7,170 nt of DNA, taken from assembly GCA_037968895.1 (NCBI GenBank), contig JBBKWJ010000094.1, positions 1 to 7,170 of the forward strand, read 5' to 3'. This document shows, piece by piece, positions 1 to 4,813 of the stretch (the first letter of the stretch is position 1; every line of letters begins with the position of its first letter). The translations under genes were made by a program, and so were the position numbers. Under the pieces are notes generated by a model that was given only the letters and a program-made list of their open reading frames with translations, was not told where the DNA came from and ran no database searches. The DNA comes from JBBKWJ01 sp037968895 (GTDB lineage: Bacteria; Actinomycetota; Acidimicrobiia; Acidimicrobiales; SZUA-35).

Positions 1-205
1 GCCTTAGCGTTGGTCAGAGCGACGATCTGTTCAGCTGACGCAGCCATCCCCGAAGGCAACAACCGCGCAATCTCCTCCACCAGATGACCACGCCGCCAAC
101 TCGACCGCGTTGGCGGTGTTGAAGCGGCATGATGGGTTGCACCGATTCGGGCTCGGGTGCGTTCCCATGTCGTCAGCCATCGACGTACGCCTTGACTGAA
201 CCAAC
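1..205 (-). pseudogene. Reverse-strand coding fragment, 3' part of a possibly interrupted gene
   Basis: A reverse-strand frame is open from about position 205 to the left edge, and its 3' end lies outside the window. From the repeat onward it reads WFSQGVRRWLTTWERTRARI, then a stretch ending in SWRRGHLVEEIARLLPSGM. The composition is that of a real protein (Arg/Glu-rich, helix-forming, no stops), but no start codon with a ribosome binding site is visible before gene 238-510 takes over on the other strand. The HLVEEIARLLP-type helix faintly recalls C-terminal segments of actinobacterial MobF relaxases; this is a weak resemblance and I do not assign the function. The frame begins at a 13-bp direct repeat that recurs at 7075-7087 in the same codon phase, so this may be the downstream half of a gene split by the intervening DNA. 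It could also be an unrelated remnant. Confidence 0.4.
193..205. repeat. Left copy of a 13-bp direct repeat (TGACTGAACCAAC)
   Basis: This 13-bp sequence recurs identically at 7075-7087, 6,882 bases away in the same orientation. Both copies are read W-F-S-Q on the reverse strand. The pair could be an attachment-site core or a target-site duplication bounding an island, but the match does not extend beyond 13 bp and chance is a real alternative. Confidence 0.4.
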
Positions 206-226
206 CGCCATCGGCTAGTTCTTCAC

Positions 227-233
227 AGGGAGG
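227..233 (+). promoter_or_regulatory. Ribosome binding site for the 90-residue protein
   Basis: An almost perfect Shine-Dalgarno AGGGAGG lies 4 bases before the GTG at 238. It fixes the start and is the main reason to prefer this forward-strand gene over the reverse-strand ORF covering nearly the same bases (223-495). Confidence 0.75.
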
Positions 234-237
234 TCTG

Positions 238-510
238 GTGAACAAGTCCAGCAATGTGAGCGTGACCCTTCCTGCCGACGTGAACCAGGTCGACGAAACC
301 GGCTGGGTCTGGGCAGTTCTCAGCGATGCAGCCGAGCCTGAACGAGTTCGGCCCGGTGCAATCATCGTCGCTGGCGATGCAGCCGAGCCATTCCTCGCTC
401 GCGTCGTGGACGTTATCGAAGGGCCGGGTGACGAGAAGATCGTCCACCTTGATGTCATCGGCGAGCCCGAACATACGATCGACGAACTGCGCCACGCTGG
501 CCTGGTTTGA
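238..510 (+). CDS. Conserved-looking hypothetical protein, 90 aa
   Basis: This small acidic protein starts at GTG behind a strong ribosome binding site and ends TGA at 508-510. It has no signal peptide or membrane segment. The core reads ETGWVWAVLSDAAEPERV, then VRPGAIIVAGDAAEPFLARV, then a beta-rich DEKIVHLDVIG and a helical tail TIDELRHAGLV. The alternating hydrophobic strands (AIIVAG, ARVVDVI, KIVHLDVI) suggest a small beta-barrel or beta-sheet fold. From memory, similar uncharacterised actinobacterial proteins share the GYVWxxL and PGAxIVAGD motifs, but I know no function for them. It converges on the AbiE operon with only 31 bases between the stop codons. It is the first gene inside the left direct repeat. 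The reading is secure; the role is unknown. Confidence 0.75.
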   Translation: MNKSSNVSVTLPADVNQVDETGWVWAVLSDAAEPERVRPGAIIVAGDAAEPFLARVVDVIEGPGDEKIVHLDVIGEPEHTIDELRHAGLV

Positions 511-536
511 GGAAGACCGACAACTCAGCTCCTCAA
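507..536. terminator. Possible bidirectional terminator between convergent genes
   Basis: A perfect 7-bp inverted repeat, TTGAGGA (507-513) and TCCTCAA (530-536), encloses a 16-base loop. It overlaps the stop codon of the forward gene and lies just before the end of the convergent AbiEii gene. There is no U-tract, which is common for actinobacterial terminators. The long loop makes this only a candidate. Confidence 0.35.
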
Positions 537-541
537 TCGGG

Positions 542-1384
542 TTAGCGCAGGTAGAGGTCGCTGAACTTGACTACGTCAGCCAGCAGTTCGGAGAATGCCT
601 CGGGCGTTTGCGTCAGGTCTTGTCTGCGGCGCCATGCCACCCAACGACCCTGCGCGTTCGGGGCGAACCCGTCGAGAACCTGAGAGAGCGGTTCGATTTC
701 AGTTTGGCGGTGGGCGGCTACTCGCCTTATCGACTCCCGCAGCGTGTCCTGATCGACTGGCGTAACGGCAAGCGCTGCGATGTCGACGAAGTCGCGCCAT
801 CGTGTGTTGGCTGTGCCTCGCTGGATAGCCGTGACGATCTTCTCTGCAAGGATCAGCTCGACTGCGTAGCCCCGCAACTGGAGCGGTGGACCGTCGAGCA
901 GTCGAGGAAGTTCGACCTGTCTCGGGTCTGGCCACAGTGGGTCTCCGACATTGATATCGACGTGGAACCGGATCCGAGCTTTTGCTAGGTTGCCCGCGAC
1001 CTTGGCCCGGATACTCGGGTAGGTCTCATGCTCGCGGATCACTTCGACCGAGGTTGCATCAAGGTCGAATGTGATGCCGTCGTCTGTTGGCACCGAGAGG
1101 ATGTCGTTGGTGATTGATCGAATTCTTCCGAAGTCAACGCTGATCTGGTTTGCGGCGAAGTCGATATCTCGGGTCGGGCGTCGATCTGCACAGACCGCGA
1201 GTAGAACGCCACCCTTCAACACGAAGTCGTTGCAATGGCTTGACCGGGCGAACCGGTCAAGGAAACCCTCGAGCCCATAGAGCTGCATCAACTCGTCGGT
1301 CGGCCGCCCGGTGGCCCTGGCCAACTTGCGCAGATCCAGATAGGCGCTACCAGCTGTCGTCGAGCGGTTCGGTCCATCGCTCAC
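542..1384 (-). CDS. abiEii: AbiEii/AbiGii-family nucleotidyltransferase toxin of a type IV toxin-antitoxin system, 280 aa
   Basis: This is the toxin half of an AbiE module, a DNA polymerase beta-like nucleotidyltransferase. AbiEii proteins bind GTP, and related MenT toxins modify tRNA; their action arrests growth and can abort phage infection. The visible signature is FVLKGGVLL (Lys57-Gly58-Gly59), then RPTRDIDF with the metal-binding pair Asp73 and Asp75. A third acidic motif is FHVDINVGD (Asp143, Asp148), and the AbiEii C-terminal motifs are AEKIV (Glu181-Lys182) and TRWRDFVDI (Arg197, Asp198, Asp201). All key residues are present, so it looks active. Length is normal for the family. I chose GTG at 1384 because it overlaps the antitoxin TGA as GTGA and has GGAG 8 bases upstream; the longer frame from 1486 would lie entirely inside the antitoxin gene. 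Synthesis is probably coupled to that of AbiEi. Confidence 0.88.
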   Translation of the reverse strand: MSDGPNRSTTAGSAYLDLRKLARATGRPTDELMQLYGLEGFLDRFARSSHCNDFVLKGGVLLAVCADRRPTRDIDFAANQISVDFGRIRSITNDILSVPTDDGITFDLDATSVEVIREHETYPSIRAKVAGNLAKARIRFHVDINVGDPLWPDPRQVELPRLLDGPPLQLRGYAVELILAEKIVTAIQRGTANTRWRDFVDIAALAVTPVDQDTLRESIRRVAAHRQTEIEPLSQVLDGFAPNAQGRWVAWRRRQDLTQTPEAFSELLADVVKFSDLYLR

Positions 1385-1962
1385 AGGAGAATCTCCAGAG
1401 TCCCTCGAAGAACCGGCTCGGCCTCCGGGAAGTGCTCGGCCATCAGCAGCAGCTCTCGTGGCTGATTGCCTGGTTGTCGAAGCCAACGTTTCAGAGCCTC
1501 GTGCGCCTGTTCGACGCCGTACAAATGACGCAGCCGATAGGCGTCGAGGATCGAGCGAGTCGCCGAGTAGATACCAATGGCGAGTTCGTCGGTGACCTCA
1601 AGAACCTCACGCCCGACTTCGAATGTGTCGTTGTCGAATCGGTGCCACCGGATCGGCGCCTGAGTTCTTGGCGGGCGTTGGGACCGGGGCAGAGCAATGT
1701 TGACCCCGGCTGGGATGTCGTCGGCCAGGTCATGGTGAACCAACGCCGAGGTGAGACAGATCGTGGCCATCGGCGCTCGAACCGCAACCTCGACCAGGTC
1801 AGGGTCAGCCTCCAAACCCGGCCGCGAATAGATGCCACGAGCGAGACGCTCGACGTCACCATGGTCGCGCATCTGGTAGAGCGCTCGGTCAGAGATCCCA
1901 CAGGCCATCGCCTCGGCGTGGGTGAAGACTGCGGGAAGTTGAGCCAAGTCTGAGGAGCCCAT
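1381..1962 (-). CDS. abiEi: AbiEi-family antitoxin/transcriptional repressor of a type IV toxin-antitoxin system, 193 aa
   Basis: AbiEi neutralises AbiEii without a stable protein complex and, in characterised systems, represses its own operon through inverted repeats in the promoter. Here residues 1-50 form the expected N-terminal winged helix-turn-helix (LPAVFTHAEAMACGISDRAL, then YQMRDHGDVERLARGIYSRP). The C-terminal antitoxin domain follows, with segments such as ICLTSALVHHDL and SATRSILDAYRLRHL. Length near 193 residues fits the family. I prefer ATG at 1962 to the in-frame GTG at 1983: the GTG falls inside the operator, whereas a -10-like TACACT ends exactly 7 bases before the ATG, implying a leaderless transcript. 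Neither start has a ribosome binding site. The gene overlaps abiEii by 4 bases, so antitoxin is made first. Confidence 0.87.
   Translation of the reverse strand: MGSSDLAQLPAVFTHAEAMACGISDRALYQMRDHGDVERLARGIYSRPGLEADPDLVEVAVRAPMATICLTSALVHHDLADDIPAGVNIALPRSQRPPRTQAPIRWHRFDNDTFEVGREVLEVTDELAIGIYSATRSILDAYRLRHLYGVEQAHEALKRWLRQPGNQPRELLLMAEHFPEAEPVLRGTLEILL
1386..1396 (-). promoter_or_regulatory. Toxin ribosome binding site inside a short dyad
   Basis: Read on the reverse strand, GGAG ATT CTCC directly precedes the GTG start of abiEii. The ribosome binding site GGAG can pair with CTCC over a 3-base loop, which would partly hide it until ribosomes finishing the antitoxin gene melt it. The 4-bp stem is short, so this is a suggestion. 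Confidence 0.4.
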
Positions 1963-1969
1963 GTTGGAA

Positions 1970-2000
1970 AGTGTAGCCAGCACATGTATAGCTGGCTACA
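1970..2000 (-). promoter_or_regulatory. AbiE promoter overlapped by a 10-bp inverted-repeat operator
   Basis: A perfect 10-bp inverted repeat, TGTAGCCAGC and GCTGGCTACA, occupies 1972-1981 and 1991-2000 with a 9-base spacer. On the reverse strand the upstream arm contains a -35-like TAGCCA (1998-1993). The downstream arm runs into a -10-like TACACT (1975-1970), with exactly 17 bases between the hexamers. A protein bound to both arms would cover the whole promoter. Autorepression by AbiEi through inverted repeats is established for this family, so this is very probably its operator. Confidence 0.7.
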
Positions 2001-2031
2001 TATTAATTCCGGCTGGTTCCGGAGAGATGGG

Positions 2032-2370
2032 TCACGTTTGAGCTCGGATCCACGGATCCCAGACGTCGTTCATTTGGGCTGTGGCGAACATCTTGTCCCA
2101 CAAGCGCACCAGTCCCCGCGGCTGAATCCACTCGATGACGTCGACAGCACGACCCTGGTGGAACACCTATTCGTAAACGAAGATCCGAGTGTCTTCTTCA
2201 CCCATGTCGAAGTCGCTTCGCTTGCTCGACCACCAGATATGCACAGGAACGCGATGGACACCCGACATCGGGGCGTCCGACTGAAACGAGATACCGAATC
2301 CCTCAGGAACGCCGGCGCACCAATCGAATGCAGGATTGGGTTTCGATCGACGGGGGCCAACAGTTGCCAC
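2032..2370 (-). pseudogene. Hypothetical gene broken by an in-frame TAG
   Basis: The start is GTG at 2370, set by a strong ribosome binding site GGAAGGAG (2383-2376) 5 bases upstream. The protein reads through HRVPVHIWWSSKRSDFDMGE and EDTRIFVYE, then hits TAG at 2169-2167 after 67 residues. The same frame continues for 44 more sense codons (VFHQGRAVDVIEWIQPRGLV, then RLWDKMFATAQ) to TGA at 2034-2032. Restoring one sense codon, most simply CAG (Gln), gives a 112-residue protein whose two halves fit well. I recall similar uncharacterised actinobacterial proteins with IWWSS..SDFDMGEEDTRIFVYE, but no function. The gene is either a recent nonsense pseudogene or expresses a 67-residue product. It lies between the two toxin-antitoxin operons, divergent from the second. 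Confidence 0.6.
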
Positions 2371-2418
2371 GGGTGCTCCTTCCGCTGACGCGTCTGATCC
2401 AGTCTTGCCCACAACCGA

Positions 2419-2429
2419 CCGAATTTCGG
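2419..2429. repeat. 11-bp palindrome upstream of the broken gene
   Basis: CCGAATTTCGG is a perfect palindrome around a central T. It lies about 50 bases upstream of the GTG at 2370, in the 197-base divergent region between the broken gene and the toxin operon. It could be a regulator site; nothing else supports that. The rest of the divergent region holds no gene. Confidence 0.2.
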
Positions 2430-2532
2430 AACGATCGACTGGCATTCACACCGTCCGAGTCGTTGCATACGCTTACCCGCCGCAATCACGGGCATTGGAT
2501 GGCTACCAGGTCACCCGACAAGATTAATAGGT

Positions 2533-2568
2533 TTGACCCTATATAGACTCGGGTATATGCTCACGAGG
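2533..2568 (+). promoter_or_regulatory. Promoter of the RelE/XRE toxin-antitoxin operon, probably leaderless
   Basis: A -35 TTGACC (2533-2538), a 17-base spacer and a -10 TATGCT (2556-2561) place the expected transcription start about 7 bases on, at the GTG of 2568. No ribosome binding site precedes that GTG, in keeping with a leaderless mRNA. The AT-rich half-sites ATATA (2541-2545) and TATAT (2554-2558) flank the -10 region and could bind the XRE antitoxin. Confidence 0.55.
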
Positions 2569-2951
2569 TGAGTTGGGAGATCGAAGGAACCGACCAATTC
2601 GTTGAGTGGTACCGCAGCCTTACTGGAGACGAGAACGACTCAGTCGACGCGGTCGTCGAGATGCTCGCCGAAGAGGGACCGAATCTTGGCCGACCTCACG
2701 CCGACACGTTGGAAGGATCGGCCATACAGAACCTCAAGGAGTTACGACCGCCGGGTGCGGGCAAGTTCTTGCGGATCCTGTTCGTGTTCGACCCGCGCCG
2801 CCAAGCAATCCTGTTGCTCGGCGGCAACAAAGAAGGCAACTGGACGAAGTGGTACACCACAGCGATACCCGTTGCCGAGCAGATCTACGACGAGTACCTG
2901 AACGAGCTCAAAGCCGAGGGCATCCTCGACTCCGACGAGAACACCGATTGA
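2568..2951 (+). CDS. RelE/HigB (phage Gp49-like) family toxin, 127 aa
   Basis: This is the toxin of a type II toxin-antitoxin pair; the family comprises ribosome-dependent or free mRNA endoribonucleases. The N-terminus SWEIEGTDQFVEWYRSL matches the family opening, with Phe and Trp-Tyr on the first helix. The middle RPHADTLEGS and NLKELRP gives the conserved strand-turn region. KFLRILFVFDPRRQAILLLG followed by GNKEGNWTKWY is the hallmark core, with basic residues expected at the RNA-binding face. The acidic tail after about residue 108 is slightly longer than usual. GTG at 2568 is chosen because the -10 box ends 6 bases before it. The gene ends 14 bases before the antitoxin gene, in the toxin-first order seen in HigBA-type modules. 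Assignment to the superfamily is firm; the RNA target cannot be read from the sequence. Confidence 0.85.
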   Translation: MSWEIEGTDQFVEWYRSLTGDENDSVDAVVEMLAEEGPNLGRPHADTLEGSAIQNLKELRPPGAGKFLRILFVFDPRRQAILLLGGNKEGNWTKWYTTAIPVAEQIYDEYLNELKAEGILDSDENTD

Positions 2952-2965
2952 AAGGAACATTGACC

Positions 2966-3289
2966 ATGGCAGGACGCACCAAGTGGGCCGACATCCAAGG
3001 CGAAGTCACCCCAGAACGACGTAAACGGATCGACGCCATCAAGGCCCAGGCCCCCGCCGATGCCGTCGCGTTCAACCTCGGCGAACTCCGCAAAGCCCGA
3101 GAACTCACTCAGGTCGAGCTCGCAGAACGGCTGAAGACGGCACAACCGTCGGTTTCCGCAATGGAGAACGCCGGCGACAACCTCGTCTCAACCGTCCGAT
3201 CAGTTGTCGAAAGCCTCGGTGGGCACCTCGAGATGGTTGCCGTGTTCGGCGACGAACGCATCGCCCTCGAAATCGCAAACTCAAAGTAG
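2966..3289 (+). CDS. XRE-family (HigA-like) helix-turn-helix antitoxin, 107 aa
   Basis: This is the partner of the preceding RelE/HigB toxin: a DNA-binding antitoxin that should sequester the toxin and repress the operon. ATG at 2966 follows AAAGGAA (2951-2957) by 8 bases, a good ribosome binding site overlapping the toxin stop. The N-terminal 30 residues are charged and helical (TPERRKRIDAIKAQAP). An XRE helix-turn-helix follows at about 37-75 (LGELRKARELTQVELAERLK, then TAQPSVSAMENAGDN). The C-terminal segment, VRSVVESLGGHLEMVAVFGD, is the strand-forming tail usual in these antitoxins. The 3' third of the gene recurs in decayed form at 3555-3695. It could equally be called a stand-alone regulator, but its position directly behind the toxin settles the role. 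Confidence 0.87.
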   Translation: MAGRTKWADIQGEVTPERRKRIDAIKAQAPADAVAFNLGELRKARELTQVELAERLKTAQPSVSAMENAGDNLVSTVRSVVESLGGHLEMVAVFGDERIALEIANSK

Positions 3290-3554
3290 AGCAACCGCTT
3301 TGCTTTCGAATTTCTGCGAGTGCGCTCGCTTGGCCGGACCCTTTGAGCACGCTGCCGAGTTGAGGGGTACGCAATGCTGCCGGGTGGGTTGGTGTCCGCG
3401 ATTATGCGCAGTCGAACGAGGGGCAGTCTGCCCGATCTCCTAACCGGCCCGGCAAGCTCGGACACCGCCGTTGGTTGCTTCGCTACCTCGCCCGCGACCA
3501 ACTTCACGCTCCACGCCGTAAGAACGATCCGAGCTAGGGCCGAGAACACTGCTA
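3290..3554. other. Region without a recognisable gene, downstream of the antitoxin
   Basis: No frame here has a convincing start, codon bias or recognisable protein. Two dyads stand out. GCGAG TGCG CTCGC at 3316-3329 is a compact GC hairpin 27 bases after the antitoxin stop and may terminate that operon. GTTGGTTGC (3470-3478) and GCGACCAAC (3494-3502) pair at 8 of 9 positions, plus one G-U. The ten bases CTCGCTTGGC after the first hairpin (3325-3334) recur at 5652-5661 behind nadE. The region looks like decayed DNA lost from the front of the second antitoxin copy. Confidence 0.4.
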
Positions 3555-3695
3555 GGAAACGACGGCGACAACCTCACCTCAACGGTGCGATCCGTAGTCG
3601 AGAGCCTCGGCGGCGACCCCGAGATGGTTGCCGTATTCGGCCACGAACGCATCGCCCTCGAAATCGCAAGACTCCAAGCGGCGCAGCGAGAATAG
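3555..3695 (+). pseudogene. Truncated second copy of an XRE antitoxin (C-terminal third only)
   Basis: From 3564 the frame reads GDNLTSTVRSVVESLGG, then PEMVAVFGHERIALEIA and a divergent tail RLQAAQRE before TAG at 3693-3695. It aligns without gaps to residues 70-105 of the antitoxin at 2966-3289. By my count 93 of 108 bases match, and most differences are third-position synonymous changes. That pattern indicates a paralogue that evolved under selection as a working antitoxin before losing its front, not a fresh duplication. The helix-turn-helix and any start codon are missing, so it should not be functional. It probably marks the remains of a second toxin-antitoxin operon. Confidence 0.75.
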
Positions 3696-3699
3696 GCCG

Positions 3700-3882
3700 A
3701 TGACGAAGAACGGCGACTCGGGCTTCCTGCGCGTGCGCCTTGTCGTTGAGAGCCATCTCGGCACTGTTGAAGGCCGATTTCGTCTCCCCTGGTGCCTGCC
3801 CGCGGTCCGTGACGCGTGGGGATCGCTATCCGTTGCGCCTAGAACGTTTGAGCTTCCGACCACTGCGCCCGATTTTCGATGA
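3700..3882 (+). CDS. Doubtful small ORF after the truncated antitoxin, 60 aa
   Basis: ATG at 3700 lies 4 bases after the stop of the truncated antitoxin copy. The first 30 or so codons (MTKNGDSGFLRVRLVVESHL) have strongly GC-biased third positions, which suggests genuine coding history. Beyond about 3800 the bias fades, and the end overlaps the convergent phosphotransferase gene by 44 bases. There is no good ribosome binding site and I recognise no family. It may be the front of a gene once co-transcribed with the lost antitoxin, or chance. Confidence 0.25.
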   Translation: MTKNGDSGFLRVRLVVESHLGTVEGRFRLPWCLPAVRDAWGSLSVAPRTFELPTTAPDFR

Positions 3883-4684
3883 TTTCGAGATCGCCATCGT
3901 TGACTAAGGCTTGCTGGAACTTGGAACCCCTGCTGGCGAGATACCGGACCTGGTCACCCACGCCTCTTTGCATTGCAGCCACCAATACGTGGATATTCTC
4001 GGGGACAGCAATGCCGTATTCATCGAAGAAAACCTCGATTCTTCTGCGGCGGTCTGGTGCTTCGTCGAAGTGGTGGAAGTCCAAAGCTGCCTGATCATCC
4101 CGATATGGAGCACTGTATTCAACGGCATAAAGCACATCGAAGAGCGGGTCCGCTGGGTGTGCAAGGTCCCAGTCGAGTATTCCGATCGGGCCCTCCTCGT
4201 CCCATACGAGATTCCATGGACCAAAGTCACCGTGACACACAACTTGGCCACCCATTACCCTGGTCGATCCATTCGAAAATTCCACTCCCCCTGTCGGCTT
4301 GAAGTTCTTGACAGCCCGGTGGTAGTCGCGGAGTAACGCCGCGTACTTTCTCAGTCCTTGTTCGCTATGGATCCTGTACCACCCCACAGCACCTGAGTCG
4401 CCTTCCACAAACCCGACGACTTCACGGCCCACTTCGTCAAAACCATAAGGTCGAGGCGCTGCGTTGAAGCCCAGCTTCGCCAGATGTGTGAGGAGCTGCT
4501 GGTTGGCTTCTGACCAAAACCCTGCGGGCCTATGCACTCTGTCGCCAATACGTACGATCGGATGAGCTGCATTTGTGGTTAGATCGATTTCTCTCACGAG
4601 GATCTGCGATTGGGGTCGATGATGTGGATGCATGCCCGGCTCAAATCTGGAGCCGCCGGGCATCCCTCCACCACGGTCAACCAT
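3839..4684 (-). CDS. Phosphotransferase of the aminoglycoside/choline kinase (APH) family, about 281 aa
   Basis: This protein-kinase-like fold enzyme transfers the ATP gamma-phosphate to a small-molecule hydroxyl; the substrate is not predictable and antibiotic resistance should not be assumed. The N-lobe reads IVRIGDRVHRPAGFWSEANQ, then a conserved LGFNAAPRPYGFDEVGREVV. The catalytic loop is VCHGDFGPWNLVW, with His151, catalytic Asp153 and Asn158. The metal-binding segment is ILDWDLAHPADPLFD, with Asp171 and Asp173 (numbering from the 4684 ATG). All essential motifs are intact. The start is uncertain: ATG 4684, ATG 4663, ATG 4633 and GTG 4597 are all in frame and none has a well-spaced ribosome binding site. 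Homologous proteins that I recall begin only about 10-20 residues before the VRIGD strand, so a shorter form is likely. The gene is divergent from nadE. Confidence 0.82.
   Translation of the reverse strand: MVDRGGGMPGGSRFEPGMHPHHRPQSQILVREIDLTTNAAHPIVRIGDRVHRPAGFWSEANQQLLTHLAKLGFNAAPRPYGFDEVGREVVGFVEGDSGAVGWYRIHSEQGLRKYAALLRDYHRAVKNFKPTGGVEFSNGSTRVMGGQVVCHGDFGPWNLVWDEEGPIGILDWDLAHPADPLFDVLYAVEYSAPYRDDQAALDFHHFDEAPDRRRRIEVFFDEYGIAVPENIHVLVAAMQRGVGDQVRYLASRGSKFQQALVNDGDLEIIENRAQWSEAQTF
4632..4663. promoter_or_regulatory. Strong inverted repeat over the phosphotransferase start region
   Basis: ATGCCCGGC (4632-4640) and GCCGGGCAT (4655-4663) are perfect 9-bp arms, and CTC/GAG inside them can extend the stem by 3 pairs past a small bulge. 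On the reverse strand the outer ends of the arms coincide with candidate start codons ATG 4663 and ATG 4633. It may be an operator, or an mRNA hairpin controlling translation of the kinase gene. Confidence 0.45.
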
Positions 4685-4740
4685 ACCCAGCTTCTTGCAG
4701 CCCCCGTCCGGTAGGCGTTCGCCATCCGTACGCCCTGGTG

Positions 4741-4770
4741 TCTATCCCCGGTCGCCCCCAGCCCGATCAA
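4741..4770 (-). promoter_or_regulatory. Weak candidate promoter for the phosphotransferase gene
   Basis: On the reverse strand TTGATC (4770-4765), an 18-base spacer and GATAGA (4746-4741) lie 57 bases before ATG 4684. The -10 match is poor. No better promoter for either divergent gene was seen between 4685 and 4813. Confidence 0.2.
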
Positions 4771-4813
4771 CTCGGTACTCTCGGTGCCCCCGGCACAGGA
4801 GCATGATCTCAAG

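Noticed and set aside
223..495. A 90-residue reverse-strand ORF covering the gene at 238-510
   Set aside because: It mirrors the forward gene almost exactly, has no ribosome binding site, and the forward gene has a near-perfect one plus protein-like composition.
326..988. A 220-residue forward ORF across the end of the 90-residue gene and the AbiEii gene
   Set aside because: It is antisense to a clear AbiEii nucleotidyltransferase and crosses an unrelated gene end; its composition is not protein-like.
1150..1953. A 267-residue forward ORF antisense to the AbiE operon
   Set aside because: Both reverse-strand AbiE proteins show family motifs throughout; the forward frame is the usual shadow in GC-rich DNA.
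2606..3289. A 227-residue ORF ending with the XRE antitoxin
   Set aside because: Its first half is an out-of-frame reading of the RelE toxin gene. The true antitoxin starts at ATG 2966 with its own ribosome binding site.
3109..3652. Two reverse-strand ORFs with similar proteins at 3109-3549 and 3440-3652
   Set aside because: Their similarity only mirrors the antitoxin and its truncated copy on the other strand; no start signals.
3839..4684. Calling the kinase an aminoglycoside resistance gene
   Set aside because: Only the general catalytic motifs of the superfamily are visible; the closest type I recall comprises uncharacterised actinobacterial kinases, so a resistance label would be unsupported.
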